DNA of 64,000 bases. Origin: Acidobacteriota bacterium (GTDB lineage Bacteria > Acidobacteriota > Blastocatellia > Pyrinomonadales > Pyrinomonadaceae). The DNA lies in NCBI GenBank assembly GCA_003222895.1, contig QHXI01000048.1, positions 62,001 to 126,000 of the forward strand, in the 5' to 3' direction. Positions 35,707 to 46,624 of this stretch are shown here, in pieces (within the stretch, counting starts at the first letter, position 1; each line of letters begins with the position of its first letter). The notes beneath the pieces were generated by a model. The model was not told where the DNA came from and ran no database searches. It saw only the letters and a program-made list of their open reading frames with translations. The translations under genes and the position numbers were made by a program.

Positions 35707-36354
35707 TTATTCGACCTTTATTAGTCCCATCCTGATCGCGAAGCGGACCAGGCCGGCGATGTCGTGAATGTCCAGACGTTCGGTGAGTTGCGCCCGATGC
35801 GATTCGACGGTTTTCACACTTATGTTTAGCGCGCGTCCGATCTGTTTCATGCTCTTGCCTTCAGCAATGAGAATCAGAATTTCACGTTGACGCGGCGTCA
35901 GCTTATCAAGCAGCTCGTGATAGTGCGCTGCCGCTTCGGTAGCCGAAACATCCTCCTGCGCAATTTCGTGCGAGACATAGGTCTTGCCGCGCATCACTGT
36001 TTCGATGGCTTGCATTAACTCAGTGGCGGCTGCGCGCTTTGGTATGAACCCAGCAGCGCCACCATGCAGTGCCTGAACGGCATACTCGCGTGCTTCATGC
36101 ATCGTCAGCATGATCACACGTACCTTTGGGAACCGAACTCTGATTTCGCTCAGCGCGGTCAACCCGCTCATGCCGGGCATGGTAATGTCCAATAGGACGA
36201 GGTCGGGCTGGAGTGTTTCGACCAGAGACAAAGCCTCATCGCCGCTGCCGGCTTCACCGACAACTTCGACGCCATCAATCATGCTGATCAAGGCTCGAAT
36301 ACCCGCACGTACGAGAGCGTGATCATCGACTAGCAAAACGCGAGTCGGATTCAC
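35707..36354 (-). CDS. NarL/FixJ-type response regulator
   Basis: A 215-residue regulator: receiver (about 5-120; VLLDITMPGMSG with phospho-acceptor) and a C-terminal LuxR-type HTH (about 150-210; LTPRQREILILIAEGKSMKQIGRALNISVKTVESHRAQL). It is followed upstream by a DesK/NarX-type kinase gene (36602-38560) on the same strand with a 247-bp gap, so the two are the likely pair. DNA target unknown. Confidence 0.94.
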   Translation of the reverse strand: MNPTRVLLVDDHALVRAGIRALISMIDGVEVVGEAGSGDEALSLVETLQPDLVLLDITMPGMSGLTALSEIRVRFPKVRVIMLTMHEAREYAVQALHGGAAGFIPKRAAATELMQAIETVMRGKTYVSHEIAQEDVSATEAAAHYHELLDKLTPRQREILILIAEGKSMKQIGRALNISVKTVESHRAQLTERLDIHDIAGLVRFAIRMGLIKVE

Positions 36355-36601
36355 CTTCTGCTCCTGGATAGCCCGCGTCCAAGGGGACCATCATGAAGTC
36401 GCACGGCGGAAAAACGTCAACCGATTATCTCAACGCGCACCGCTCAACTGCGAGCAAAACAAATTTCGGACAAATCGCAATCTATCCCAGATTTTCCTGA
36501 TCATCAATCGGGAAAACCCTTAGATTTGCGTGGTCAGATATTGCATGACCCAGTACCAACCAGCGAATATGTTTCTAATGGATATACGTTACAGTGGGAG
36601 G

Positions 36602-38560
36602 TCAGATCTTCTTCAAGGGCACGACCACCATAACCTCCGTGCCTTTTCCGATTTGGGAGTTGATTTCAATCCGGCCGCTAACCGCAAGCGCTCGTTCTTG
36701 CATTCCGCGTAAGCCAAGTGCTGATGTAGCCATTCCATCCAGGAACAATTGTGAGTCGAAACCTGCGCCGTTGTCTTGAATACTTAGATACAATTCTCCG
36801 TTGCTGCCTTCGACGCACACGTCTGCCTTCGTAGCGTTCGAATGCCGCGCTGAGTTGGTCAACGCTTCCTGTGCGATGCGGAAGCAAGCAGTGCCGACTT
36901 CATGGGGAATTCCTTTGATTTCAGAAGTGCAGGTCACGGCTGCGGCGATGCCGCTGCGCGAGGTGTATCGCGCGGCGTACCAGCGAAGCGCCGCGACCAG
37001 TCCGAGTTCATCCAGCAGTGACGGCCGGAGTTCCAGCGACAATTCGCGAACCTGCGCCAACGCTTCATCGATAATGTTGACACTCTCGTCGATTCGCGGC
37101 AGAGGAGCGTTGGTCTGGCAAGACTTTTGGATTGCTTGCAAATTCAATCTAACCGCCGTCAAAACCTGGCCGATTTCGTCATGTAGCTCGCGCGCAATTT
37201 TCTGTCGCTCGACTTCCTGAGCCTCCAATAGGCGGCGCGAATAAGTCTGCAAAATCTCCTGGGCTCGCTTGCGCTCGCTGATGTCGCGAGCGGTCCCCTG
37301 AATGCCGATTGCCAACTCGTCTTTGTAAATCATCCGACTGCTGACTTCGACCGGCTTGCGCGTTCCGTTCTTACAAACGATCTCGGCCTCATAAATCGTT
37401 TCGATCGGCACATCGAATTTTAGACAAAAGTTTTGACGTGCATCTTTCAGGTGCCGCGGAGAAATAAAGTTCGAATAATGTTTGCCTAGAATCTCTTCTC
37501 GCGTGAATCCCGAAAGTTCTTCCGCGGCCTTATTTACCGAGACGTATCGTCCGTTCAGATCGTGGACATAAATCGCGTCCCGTGAGTTCTCAAACAATTC
37601 GCGATAACGCTCTTCGCTTTCACGCAAGGCTTCTTCGGCGCGAATCCGATTGATTGCTTCACCGCAATGCTCCGCCAGCGCCACGAAGTCTGTGAGTGCC
37701 GTTTGATCATAAGCACTTATAGCGTAGCTCTGGATTGATAATAATCCGACAACCTCGGTGCCATGCTTGATCGGCACAGACAAGAGTGACGCAGAAGGCC
37801 TGCCAGTATCGCCAAACGGCACTGACTCAGCGTCGAATGCAATTGGCTCTTCGCGCAGGATTAGCTCTGGGCCGTTCTCGAGGATTCGACGTTCGCGGGC
37901 AGTCGGAGGGCGGGCCGAAATTAGTGGCGTTACATCGACTTGTTCCTTGCCAATGGTGTCGATGTTAACCAGCGGATGGGTGAAATCGTGGTCAGCATCG
38001 TAAAGATCGATATTGCAGGCGTCCCATCCAAAGAGAACGCGGGCTGTTTCGGCGATGATACGTCCAGCGTCTAGGTTTGTGCGCGCACCGCTCAGCTTTC
38101 GCGCGAGAGTCGCAAAGCCGGCGCTAGTCAACTCGGCGCGCTTCCGTTCGGTTATTTCGCGCGAAGTACCTTCATAGTAAAGGATCGCTCCGCTATCGTC
38201 GCGCACAGCGCGAACGTTTTCCGAAATCCAAATCGTCTTACCATCTTTTCGGAATGCTTCGTGCTCAAAGTCACGTGCCAAATCTTGTTCTGTCAGTATG
38301 CGCTTGAACTCATTGCGATCCCGCGGGTTGACATAATGCTCGTGCGCTATATCGGTGCGCATGTTTGTCAACTCCTCGGGCGAGTCAAAGCCGAGCATAC
38401 GGGCCAACGCCGGATTCGCTGTTATGAATCGACCGTCCGGGGTTGTCTGGAAAATTCCTTCGCCGACATTTTCGAAAATCTCGCGATATCTTCTATCGGC
38501 CTCGCTCAACGCCTGTTCGGCGCGCTTACTTTCACTAACTGTCTTTTGATTCTTGGCCAT
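36602..38560 (-). CDS. Sensor kinase: PAS-GAF-PAS-HisKA_3-HATPase (NarX/DesK type)
   Basis: A 652-residue cytosolic kinase: PAS (about 25-145; YREIFENVGEGIF), GAF (about 150-315), second PAS (about 320-435), HisKA_3 dimerisation domain with RELHDEIGQVLTAVRLNL (phospho-His in ELHDE) and HATPase (DNGAGFD, MATSALGLRGMQERA). Start at ATG 38560 (MAKNQKTVSES); an in-frame TTG 15 nt up lacks support. The GAF-sensing ligand is unknown. Partner is the downstream NarL-type regulator. Confidence 0.92.
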   Translation of the reverse strand: MAKNQKTVSESKRAEQALSEADRRYREIFENVGEGIFQTTPDGRFITANPALARMLGFDSPEELTNMRTDIAHEHYVNPRDRNEFKRILTEQDLARDFEHEAFRKDGKTIWISENVRAVRDDSGAILYYEGTSREITERKRAELTSAGFATLARKLSGARTNLDAGRIIAETARVLFGWDACNIDLYDADHDFTHPLVNIDTIGKEQVDVTPLISARPPTARERRILENGPELILREEPIAFDAESVPFGDTGRPSASLLSVPIKHGTEVVGLLSIQSYAISAYDQTALTDFVALAEHCGEAINRIRAEEALRESEERYRELFENSRDAIYVHDLNGRYVSVNKAAEELSGFTREEILGKHYSNFISPRHLKDARQNFCLKFDVPIETIYEAEIVCKNGTRKPVEVSSRMIYKDELAIGIQGTARDISERKRAQEILQTYSRRLLEAQEVERQKIARELHDEIGQVLTAVRLNLQAIQKSCQTNAPLPRIDESVNIIDEALAQVRELSLELRPSLLDELGLVAALRWYAARYTSRSGIAAAVTCTSEIKGIPHEVGTACFRIAQEALTNSARHSNATKADVCVEGSNGELYLSIQDNGAGFDSQLFLDGMATSALGLRGMQERALAVSGRIEINSQIGKGTEVMVVVPLKKI

Positions 38561-38780
38561 ACTCAACACTAACAATGATTATACGTTTAGTCTCAAAGCC
38601 ATCGTGAGGGCTGCACTACCGATTCGGCGAAATTGCAGGATCGATTTGGCAACCGGCTTGATGCCGTCAACAGAGAGTTAAGTGCCGCGATGGCTCCTCG
38701 CAAACGCGAGATCACTTGACCGCCGGATTGTAGTGCGACAAGACACGCCTTGCAACACATTGTGCAATGCGCTAGCCAGT

Positions 38781-41700
38781 TCAGCGATCCAGCAACTCTC
38801 GAGCTTTGGTAGCCAGTGTCTGAGGTGAAAACGGCTTCTGAATAAAAGCGAACTCTTCATTCAGTAATCCGTAACGCACGATCGCATCATCGGTAAAGCC
38901 TGACATATAAAGTACCCGAGTATCAGGACGTAACAGGGCTACCTGCTCAGCGAGCTCGCGGCCACTCACGCGGGGCATGACTACATCGGTGATCATCAAG
39001 TCAATGCGTCCTTCGAATTCTTTGCACACGCGCAGGCCTTCTTCTCCGTCTATCGCGCACACAACAGTATAGCCATATTGCTTGAGCACCTCCTGCGCCA
39101 GATCGCGAACAATCTGTTCGTCCTCGACCAGCAAAACGGTTTCGTGACCGCACGCGACAGGTTCGCGTTCAGCAGCCGTTTCATCCAATTCCTGCACGTG
39201 ATCGACTCTGGGCAGATATATTTTGAAAGTTGTGCCTTTATCTGGTTCGCTGTAAACCCAGATGTAGCCGTCGCTTTGCTTGACGATACCGTAGACGGTC
39301 GCCAATCCCAGCCCGGTTCCTTTGCCGACATCCTTGGTGGTAAAAAATGGTTCGAAGATCTTCTGCTGCGTTTGCGTATCCATGCCATGACCCTCGTCGC
39401 TTACTGCCAACACCACGTAATGACCAGGCTGGAGGATTTCCTGAGGCTTGATGTAGGTCTGATCAATATGGGCATTTCGCGTTTCGATTGTCAGCTTTCC
39501 GCCTGTGGGCATCGCGTCGCGCGCATTCACCACAAGGTTCATCAAGATTTGTTCGATCTGGCCAGGATCGGCCTTTATTTGCCCGAGCGCCGGGGTGAGC
39601 AGCGTTTCCAACATCATATCTTCGCCAATCAGGCGACGAAGCATCTTGTCCATCTCAGAAATGATCCTATTCAAATCTAGAACGCGCGGCTGAAGCATTT
39701 GTTTGCGGCTGAATGCGAGCAACTGGCGCGTTAAGCCCGCGGCGCGTTCTCCGGCTCTCTTGATTTCTTCAATCTTAAAGCGGACCGCGTCGTCTTTTCC
39801 GATCGACCTGAGCGCCAGCTCGCTGTAACCGGTCACAGCGGTCATGAGATTGTTAAAGTCATGTGCGATTCCGCCTGCAAGGCTGCCGATACTCTCCATC
39901 TTTTGAGATTGTCGCAGCCGATCTTCGGCCTCGCGAAGACTTGTCTCAGCGCGCTTGCGCTCGATTGCGAGGGCGATTTGGTTGCCGACCGAAGTCAGAA
40001 ATTCCAGATCGCGCTGGTCGTAAGCGTTCTCTTCTTCATAGTGTTGCACCACGAGCACGCCGATCGAGCGCTCAGAAGTTCTCAGCGGCACGCCCATCCA
40101 AGACGCAGACGTACTTCCGCTTTTTTCGACTTCGCCCCGTTGATACATGAGTTCAGTGAGTTCCGGATCAACTAACATCGGCTTGCCGGTGCGCAGCACA
40201 TAACTGCTAAAACCGATACCCAATGGCCGCGGCTCAGGTTGAGGATCAAGCTTATCAACCCAAAATGGGAAGTGCATCAGCTTGGTGTGATCATCATAAA
40301 GTGCCACAAAACAGTTTTCTGCGTATAAGTACTTGCCAACCGACGTGTGGATCAACGTCAGCAATTCATTCAGATCCGAAGTATTAATGACGCCCTGAAT
40401 AATTTCTGAGATCAGCTGGCGCTCATCTTCCATCCTCTTTCGCTCTGTTATGTCGTGGACAAATCCTTCGAAGTATTCGGTACGCCCGTCGCCTCCTTTG
40501 ATCGCGTGGGCGGTCAGCTCGACCCAAATGACCGATCCGTCTTTTTTCTTCCATCGAATCTCGAGATCGCGCGCATAGCCGCGTGTCTCATATTCTTCGA
40601 TTAATTTTTGGCGCTCCTGTTCGCCGACATAAACGTCGCAGTCCAACCGAACCTGCAAGAGCTCGTCGGCGGATTCGTAGCCGAGCATTTCTGCTAAAGC
40701 ATTATTGGCGGCGGTGATTGTTCCGTCGCACAACGACTGATAAATGCCTACCGGGGCGAAAGTGAAGATGTCGCGGTATCCGCGTTCTGACGCACGCAAC
40801 GCCGTTTCAGCGTGCTTCCGCTCGGTGATGTCGGTTGTCACTCCACGCACACCGATCGGCTTTCCGGCTTCGTCATTTACGAGAATGATATGATTCTCGC
40901 CCCAAACCACATCGCCGCTCTTCTTAATCCAACGCAACTCGTTCCTGATCTGACCGTTCTTGAAAAGCACCATGTGTGAGTCATCAGAGATCTTTCGGTC
41001 GTCAGGATGTAAAGTTGTGTACCAGAAGTTCGGTTGCTGCCATTCCTCGACAGTGTAGCCAAGCATGTCGTTGACATAACTGCTAACAAACCTGCCGAAG
41101 CCATTTCTGTCGGCGGGATCGAGCGGCGCCTCCCAGACCACACACGGAATATTCGACAAGATGCTATTCAAACGTTGACGCTGTGCTTCAATTTTTTCGG
41201 TTAGGCGGGCTCGCTCCTCGTCGGCGCGCTTTCGGGAAGTTAGATCCATGTAAATCGCAAAGACGCCTACCGGTTTCTGATCAATTACAATAGGTACGCC
41301 AAAAATTTCAACTGGAACCAGGGTCCCGTCTTTGCGCTCTCTTAAACCCTCAGCCTTAACTGTTTCGCCGACCAGCGTGTTGGCAGACAGCGCTTTAGCT
41401 TCGTCAAGATTTCCTTGCGGCACGATCGTATCGTTGATCGTGCAACCTTTGATCTCGCTCAACGAATACTGAAACATCGATTGGAATTCTTTGTTCGCGT
41501 CAACTATCCGATCGTCGTGATTCACTTGAAGTATGCCCAGGGGAGAGTTCTCGAAAAGTTGCTGAGATCGGCTTTGCTGAAAATGAGCCTCCGCCTCTGC
41601 GCGGCGCCGTTCGGTTATGTTCTGCGAGAGGACGAGTTTCGCTGGCCGGCCGTCAAACTCCAAAGTGTGCCAGGTAATCTCAACGTCAAGGATGGTGCCA

Positions 41701-42428
41701 TCTTTCCGCCGGTGCCGCCACCTGCATGAATCATCATAACCACCAAACCCGTCGATCGGATGTGCCTTATGATGGAAGAGCGCGGGTACGTCTTCGGCCG
41801 GGCGAATATCCTTGATACTCATGCCGAGGAATTCGTCTCGCGTGTATCCGTACTGGATCACAGCCGCATCGTTTACGGCGAGAAACCGCAGCGTCTGGTT
41901 GTCGAAGACCCACATCGGCTGGGGATTACTTTCAAACAGCAGTCGATAGCGCCGTTCGGACTCCAGCAGTTGTTGCTCGATCTGTTTGCGCTGCGTGATA
42001 TCGCGGCCGACTGCTTGCAGTTCGACGACCTCGCCGTTCTGGATCACCAGCTGAACATTTTGACCAATCCAAATTTGCTCGTTCTCATGGGATCTCAACG
42101 GCAGTTCGAAATAAGTAAGTGGGATCTTTTCTTTTATTTGGTCCCGGTAAAACTCAAGCGCCTGTTCTCTAAAATCTTCCTTGATTAACGACAGGAAATG
42201 CATGCCAAAGCACTCTTCGACCAACCGGCGGACGGCCCTGGCAGCGGCTGCATTTACGAAAGTGAAGTGGCCTTCGGGAGTCAGCGAATAGATCAAGTCT
42301 TCGGCGCCTTCAACCATTTGGCGATACCGATCGTCAGGACCGTTCAAGTCTCGCTTAACCGATCTGCGGATCGCTGCTTCCTGTCTCGACTGCTCGTTTG
42401 CCTGTGGCAATTCTGAAATGCACTGCAT
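38781..42428 (-). CDS. Hybrid sensor kinase: PAS(x5)-GAF-HisKA-HATPase-REC
   Basis: A 1215-residue cytosolic hybrid kinase. Five PAS/PAC modules (about 35-150, 160-280, 290-410, 425-545, 550-670), a GAF domain (about 690-840), HisKA (GGIAHDFNN), HATPase ([27 protein letters not shown]) and a C-terminal receiver ([12 protein letters not shown]). Its kinase core closely resembles the 933-residue hybrid kinase, so the two are recent paralogues, but this one lacks the N-terminal receiver. Its output partner is not obvious. It stands alone between a NarX-type kinase and a divergent penicillin-binding gene. Confidence 0.92.
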   Translation of the reverse strand: MQCISELPQANEQSRQEAAIRRSVKRDLNGPDDRYRQMVEGAEDLIYSLTPEGHFTFVNAAAARAVRRLVEECFGMHFLSLIKEDFREQALEFYRDQIKEKIPLTYFELPLRSHENEQIWIGQNVQLVIQNGEVVELQAVGRDITQRKQIEQQLLESERRYRLLFESNPQPMWVFDNQTLRFLAVNDAAVIQYGYTRDEFLGMSIKDIRPAEDVPALFHHKAHPIDGFGGYDDSCRWRHRRKDGTILDVEITWHTLEFDGRPAKLVLSQNITERRRAEAEAHFQQSRSQQLFENSPLGILQVNHDDRIVDANKEFQSMFQYSLSEIKGCTINDTIVPQGNLDEAKALSANTLVGETVKAEGLRERKDGTLVPVEIFGVPIVIDQKPVGVFAIYMDLTSRKRADEERARLTEKIEAQRQRLNSILSNIPCVVWEAPLDPADRNGFGRFVSSYVNDMLGYTVEEWQQPNFWYTTLHPDDRKISDDSHMVLFKNGQIRNELRWIKKSGDVVWGENHIILVNDEAGKPIGVRGVTTDITERKHAETALRASERGYRDIFTFAPVGIYQSLCDGTITAANNALAEMLGYESADELLQVRLDCDVYVGEQERQKLIEEYETRGYARDLEIRWKKKDGSVIWVELTAHAIKGGDGRTEYFEGFVHDITERKRMEDERQLISEIIQGVINTSDLNELLTLIHTSVGKYLYAENCFVALYDDHTKLMHFPFWVDKLDPQPEPRPLGIGFSSYVLRTGKPMLVDPELTELMYQRGEVEKSGSTSASWMGVPLRTSERSIGVLVVQHYEEENAYDQRDLEFLTSVGNQIALAIERKRAETSLREAEDRLRQSQKMESIGSLAGGIAHDFNNLMTAVTGYSELALRSIGKDDAVRFKIEEIKRAGERAAGLTRQLLAFSRKQMLQPRVLDLNRIISEMDKMLRRLIGEDMMLETLLTPALGQIKADPGQIEQILMNLVVNARDAMPTGGKLTIETRNAHIDQTYIKPQEILQPGHYVVLAVSDEGHGMDTQTQQKIFEPFFTTKDVGKGTGLGLATVYGIVKQSDGYIWVYSEPDKGTTFKIYLPRVDHVQELDETAAEREPVACGHETVLLVEDEQIVRDLAQEVLKQYGYTVVCAIDGEEGLRVCKEFEGRIDLMITDVVMPRVSGRELAEQVALLRPDTRVLYMSGFTDDAIVRYGLLNEEFAFIQKPFSPQTLATKARELLDR

Positions 42429-42837
42429 AGCTCTGTCAGCTCCCCAACCATTTGCGTAGATTTTTCTCTTCTTTATTTGCTTAACCCGCAGGAATCGAAC
42501 CGGGGTTGGCGGAGTGCGGCCAAGTGGACGCCATGCTGCGCAATGCCTGTCCAGCTTGCCCTAAAGCGATTAGAAATCTTGTCGTTCTAACGCCGAACAA
42601 GAGCTCTGCACTTGGGGTGCCATCAATTTAATCGTTCCCGGCCGGGCGAAGACTGGTTGTGATGATTCGGGCGTTGGCACGGCATGTGCGCTAGTAGTGG
42701 CTGGCGCTGAAAACGTGCCGGAATCGCAACCTCAAACGGCGAAACGCCTCGGTCTTCGTCAACATCCAGTTCACTTCTGCCACAGATTTTGTTTCGCGCA
42801 ATTCGAATCGCCTCGCGGAAAAGGAAAGGCCCCAAAG
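42429..42837. other. Intergenic region upstream of penicillin-binding gene
   Basis: 409 bp between divergent genes. No supported gene; contains the sigma-54-like site at 42675-42690 and GC-rich DNA. A frame running from 42697 lacks a signal peptide and reads into the true start at 42838. Confidence 0.5.
42675..42690 (+). promoter_or_regulatory. Candidate sigma-54 promoter element
   Basis: TGGCACGGCATGTGCG matches TGGCAC-N5-TTGC with one change (GTGC for TTGC) and has the right GG-to-GC spacing. It lies about 150 bp before the penicillin-binding gene. Two sigma-54 activators are in the window; single-site match only. Confidence 0.3.
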
Positions 42838-44268
42838 ATGAAGTTTATCCACGGATTAATGCGAGCTGTCTCAGTTCTGTGTGTCTTACCCGCAATTTTG
42901 ATTTCGCAAGCTGTTGCTGGCGCCGTACGGCATCCGCGGAAAACTGAACCGCGGCATCAAACTGCTAACCGAAAAACAATCGCGAAAACGGGACGCGCCG
43001 AACGTCGTCGCGCCGAAGCTCGCCGCCGCGCGGAAGCTGCTCGTCTCGCGGCGCTGGCTCGTCAACGCGCCGCCGAGGAAGCATTGCGCGCGCGAGTTCA
43101 ATCAATGATTGCGAAAGACGACACCTCAGGTGAAGACCCTGAGATTCGTCGTATCGCCGTGAAAGCGCTAGGTAATCACGCGGGCACGGTCGTCGTCATG
43201 AATCCAAAGACGGGCCGCGTCTATGCGATCGTGAATCAACAATGGGCTTTGCGTGAAGGATTCAAACCTTGCTCGACGATTAAGTTGGTGACGGGGCTCG
43301 CCGGCTTGAATGAAAAAGTGATCGATCCTTCGAACACGGTCGCGATTTCTGATTCCAACAAAGTTGATCTCACGCACGCGCTGGCCTATTCGAAGAACGA
43401 GTATTTTCAAACGGTCGGCGGGCAGGTTGGTTTCTCGAAAATGATCTCCTACGCGCACTCGTTGGGTCTCGGCGAAAAAACCGGCATCAATGTTCGCAAC
43501 GAGGCGGCGGGCCGCGTGCCCCAGTCGAAGATTGGCTTCGCCGTGAATCACATGTCGTCGCACGGCGATGATTTTAAAGTCACCGCGTTGCAACTGGCGA
43601 CGCTGGTTTCGGCAATTGGGAATGGCGGCAAGTTGCTCACTCCTTTTGTCGTGCATACGGCGAAAGACGAAAACCTTTCGAATCCGAAGGTTCGCCGCCT
43701 CGTCAATATCGAATCCGAATCGTTTCAGCGAATGATTCCCGGAATGATTGGCTCGGTTAAGTACGGATCGGGCCGGTTGGCGTTCGATCCGCAAGCGACG
43801 GTCGCTGGTAAGACGGGCACCTGCATCGAGAATGGAACCTGGGTTGGCTTGTTCACGTCTTATGCGCCGCTTAACGATCCACAACTCGCGATCGCCGTCA
43901 TTGCTCGTGGCAGCGATGGCCGCAATCACTTCCCGGCCGCGGTTGCCGGCCGCATCTATCGCGAACTCAATGGTCGCATGGCCGCCTCAGGAGCTATTGA
44001 TATCGCTTTGAAACAGACGCCGACGATCTCAACCTCGGATGCTGGCGTCGACACGGGCGATGATGAAGAGGCCGATGACTCTGCTGAAGCAAACGCCCAA
44101 ACAAATCCGAAAACGGCTGAACGGGTACAAACGGTTTGGGGCGATCAGCAAAAGCTCGTCGAAAGCAAAATCAAGCCGACAATGTTGGCGATTCCCGCTC
44201 GCAAGACACCGCCATTCAGCAACGCACCGAACGAGCGACCCCGCCGCATCGGCGAAAAACGACAATAG
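42838..44268 (+). CDS. Secreted penicillin-binding transpeptidase
   Basis: A 476-residue protein. Start at ATG 42838 gives a signal peptide (MKFIHGLMRAVSVLCVLPAILISQAVA), then a basic Arg/Ala-rich stretch (about residues 30-95), and a transpeptidase domain (about 115-385). All three active-site motifs are present: STIK (Ser146), SKN (Ser185) and KTG (Lys325, AGKTGTC). The tail after residue 390 is unstructured and Thr/Pro/Asp-rich. It is a class B-type or OXA-like domain, without a dimerisation domain. The neighbouring downstream gene is secreted too and may be co-transcribed. Confidence 0.88.
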   Translation: MKFIHGLMRAVSVLCVLPAILISQAVAGAVRHPRKTEPRHQTANRKTIAKTGRAERRRAEARRRAEAARLAALARQRAAEEALRARVQSMIAKDDTSGEDPEIRRIAVKALGNHAGTVVVMNPKTGRVYAIVNQQWALREGFKPCSTIKLVTGLAGLNEKVIDPSNTVAISDSNKVDLTHALAYSKNEYFQTVGGQVGFSKMISYAHSLGLGEKTGINVRNEAAGRVPQSKIGFAVNHMSSHGDDFKVTALQLATLVSAIGNGGKLLTPFVVHTAKDENLSNPKVRRLVNIESESFQRMIPGMIGSVKYGSGRLAFDPQATVAGKTGTCIENGTWVGLFTSYAPLNDPQLAIAVIARGSDGRNHFPAAVAGRIYRELNGRMAASGAIDIALKQTPTISTSDAGVDTGDDEEADDSAEANAQTNPKTAERVQTVWGDQQKLVESKIKPTMLAIPARKTPPFSNAPNERPRRIGEKRQ

Positions 44269-44326
44269 TTTTACGCTCCAGCAATCCGTCGGCGCCCTCG
44301 CGCGTCCCCAACTGACAGGACAATCT

Positions 44327-45229
44327 ATGACTTTTCGCAATCCGCTTGCTCAACTCCTCTGTGCTTCACTGCTGCTCGCCTTCGCCAATTGTTGCTTCGG
44401 CAAGGCAGCGATTAATGAAAGACCCTCGAGTGTCGCGGGCGTTTTGATTGGCCCATGCGGTTCCGCCGCCGCTCAGGGACCGAACGGAAACGACGACGAT
44501 TACAGTAATGCGAGCATCGACGGCAACATGCCGAACACCGGCGAAGGACTCACAACGACTCCCGCAACTGCGGTGTTCAAGAACACGGTCGAGAATGCGG
44601 GTAGCGGCAACGATGCTTTCATGATCACCGCGCCTACCCTGGCGCCGGGATTCACGATTGAGATCAGCGACGACTTAGGCGCGCACTACGCGACGCTCGA
44701 TCGCTGGACCTCGAGCATTACGCTGCCGGTTTCATATCGCGCATCCCTAACTTTTCTCGTTCGCATCACCGTGCCCTCAAGTTTGAAAGCCTTGACCGCG
44801 TACGACACGGTGATTCGCGCGACATCGTCAATCGATCCTGCAGTCGCAAATGAAACTATCGATCGTATCTATGCCGGTTTCATTCGGCTGCAATCGACAG
44901 CACGAGTTGTGAATGCGAGCGGATCAGACGACATCGCTAAGGCAATCCCTGGCAGCGAACTCGAATTCGCAATCGCCTACACAAACATTTCAAGCCACGA
45001 AGGCACTGGCAACGCGCTGCTGACCGCGACAAATCTGGTCATAAATGAAACCGGCATCGCCGCGCCGAGTAACTGGGCGACGACGACTAATCACATAGTC
45101 GGCGCTTCCGATACCTTGGGCGGATACATCGTGGGAGACAAAGAAGGCTCAACGTCATTAACTGACATTGTGATGAGAATCGGCGCAGGTCAGTCAGGTG
45201 TTTTCAAATTCAAACGGAGAGTCAAATGA
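44327..45229 (+). CDS. Secreted DUF11-like protein
   Basis: A 300-residue protein starting MTFRNPLAQLLCASLLLAFANCCFG (44327; an upstream longer frame reads through the previous gene out of frame). The signal peptide is followed by beta-rich modules: FTIEISDDLGAHYATLDRWTSSITLPVSYRASLTFLVRITVPS and SELEFAIAYTNISS, which resemble DUF11-type conserved repeats of surface proteins. Its stop overlaps the start of a receiver gene by 4 nt. Surface or periplasmic role likely; no enzyme motif seen. Confidence 0.65.
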   Translation: MTFRNPLAQLLCASLLLAFANCCFGKAAINERPSSVAGVLIGPCGSAAAQGPNGNDDDYSNASIDGNMPNTGEGLTTTPATAVFKNTVENAGSGNDAFMITAPTLAPGFTIEISDDLGAHYATLDRWTSSITLPVSYRASLTFLVRITVPSSLKALTAYDTVIRATSSIDPAVANETIDRIYAGFIRLQSTARVVNASGSDDIAKAIPGSELEFAIAYTNISSHEGTGNALLTATNLVINETGIAAPSNWATTTNHIVGASDTLGGYIVGDKEGSTSLTDIVMRIGAGQSGVFKFKRRVK

Positions 45230-45726
45230 TGCCTCGCCTTAACAGACCGAAAGTTGATCTCGATAGAAAGATCGCAGAGTCAGTCGTAAATACCGCGGCG
45301 GCCGCAGTGGTCGCGGCGTTCGGTTGTCCGCGAGTTTTGATCGCTGACGACGATCCGGCCACGGCTGAGATGCTAGCTTCGATTGGCGATGGAACTACTT
45401 ACCGAATTGTTTCCGTCAAAGATGGCCGAGAGGCTTATCGGGTGCTGATGGCCGATGCCAATTTTGCAGTAGCGGTATTTAATTTGGCGATGCCGCACCT
45501 CCATGGCGCTGACCTGGTCCGGCACATGAAAACGGAAAAAAGGCTAATGCGCATTCCGGTGATTATCGTGAGCGGTGATCACGGAATCGGCACAGTGGCT
45601 GAAAGTTTTGCCGCGGGCGCAATCGCCTTTCTCGCGAAACCATTTGCAAGGGAACACCTCCAGCGCACACTGATGCTCGCACTTAGCAACAAAGATTCCC
45701 GAGAGCAGATCGCGCAGGCTGCGTAA
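45226..45726 (+). CDS. Pseudo-receiver with Asn in place of the phospho-acceptor
   Basis: A 166-residue single-domain receiver after a 35-residue N-terminal extension. The acidic pocket is intact (VLIADDDPATAE), as are the switch Ser (VIIVSGD) and Lys (FLAKPF). At the phospho-acceptor position the sequence is AVAVFNLAMPHLHG, where FN replaces the usual LD (codon AAT). It cannot be phosphorylated at the normal site and may act by constitutive binding. It overlaps the upstream secreted-protein gene by 4 nt. Confidence 0.82.
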   Translation: MMPRLNRPKVDLDRKIAESVVNTAAAAVVAAFGCPRVLIADDDPATAEMLASIGDGTTYRIVSVKDGREAYRVLMADANFAVAVFNLAMPHLHGADLVRHMKTEKRLMRIPVIIVSGDHGIGTVAESFAAGAIAFLAKPFAREHLQRTLMLALSNKDSREQIAQAA

Positions 45727-45733
45727 TCACGCT

Positions 45734-45754
45734 GCGCTTCGATCGCTGAAGCGC
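45734..45754 (+). terminator. Hairpin after the pseudo-receiver gene
   Basis: GCGCTTC-GATCGCT-GAAGCGC is a perfect 7-bp stem 8 bp after the stop, followed by ACCGAGCTTTTGG. T-run is short. Confidence 0.4.
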
Positions 45755-45799
45755 ACCGAGCTTTTGGATTGCCGCTGCGCCAACCAGGCGTTTTCGCCT

Positions 45800-46234
45800 T
45801 TATCTCAACGAGATAGCGTTACAGAAATTTTCGTCCAGGCACCGCGGCGTTCTCGCATGTGCCCACGTGCCCGAAGTTGCGGGCACTGCTATGCCTTCGA
45901 TTTCGATCGGGCGGCCTCGGCGCGATACCACGTGCACGCTCACCTCGAGTTGCAGCCGCCGGCCATCCCTCGCGGTGAGCTCGATCTCGTAAACAGTCCC
46001 AATCGCTCTGCCAGCGTTCGACGCGACCTGCTCCAGAATTTGCGACGCCACATCAGCGCGCATCACATCCGCGACGTTCATCCGCCGCGCTTCCTCACAA
46101 CTGTACCCAAGTATTTGTTCGCCCGCGTGATTTAGGAACGTAAAGTTACCGAACAGATCGTGTGCGTACACGACTTTCGGACCAGGGGACAATAACGACG
46201 AATCGAACTCAGAAGTTTTTGTAAGTCTTCTCAT
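45800..46234 (-). CDS. Stand-alone PAS-domain protein
   Basis: A 144-residue protein that is essentially one PAS/PAC module: VVYAHDLFGNFTFLNHAGEQILGYSCEEARRMNVADVM, then VYEIELTARDGRRLQLEVSVHVVSRRGRPIEIEGIAV. The PAC DIT motif at the end is altered. No kinase or output domain is fused. It could be a small-ligand sensor acting in trans or a remnant of a bigger kinase. It is transcribed toward the pseudo-receiver gene. Confidence 0.65.
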   Translation of the reverse strand: MRRLTKTSEFDSSLLSPGPKVVYAHDLFGNFTFLNHAGEQILGYSCEEARRMNVADVMRADVASQILEQVASNAGRAIGTVYEIELTARDGRRLQLEVSVHVVSRRGRPIEIEGIAVPATSGTWAHARTPRCLDENFCNAISLR

Positions 46235-46624
46235 GATCTCTTGGTGGGCCAGAGGGCGAAATGGGACAAGTCACCCGATCTGCTATGGAGCTTTGCCTCG
46301 CATCGGGGCGATCAGAGGCGCCGGCATTAATTGCCGGTAACTCTCTCAGCACCATTCATGCCACGAATCTCGCGATGAAGTCTCAACCCCGGCCGCCGTG
46401 ACCTTGACGGCACGACGGTTGCTCAACGCTCAGGTGAGTCGAGCGCTGCGCGCACCCTTTTATCCGCAGCATCTTTGGTTCGATTGCGGTTCAAGGATTG
46501 GCCCCAATCCAGATTGACTGAAACCGCAGAGCAAGAATAAAGGCGCTGAACACCTCAACCGATCGGGCTAACCAGTTCCGAGTCGCCTGTTCATACCGCG
46601 CCGAATTTACACGGAGAAATTTAC
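46235..46624. other. Intergenic region
   Basis: 390 bp between divergent genes with no supported feature. Short frames show no family resemblance. It presumably holds promoters for the PAS gene and the following secreted protein. Confidence 0.4.
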
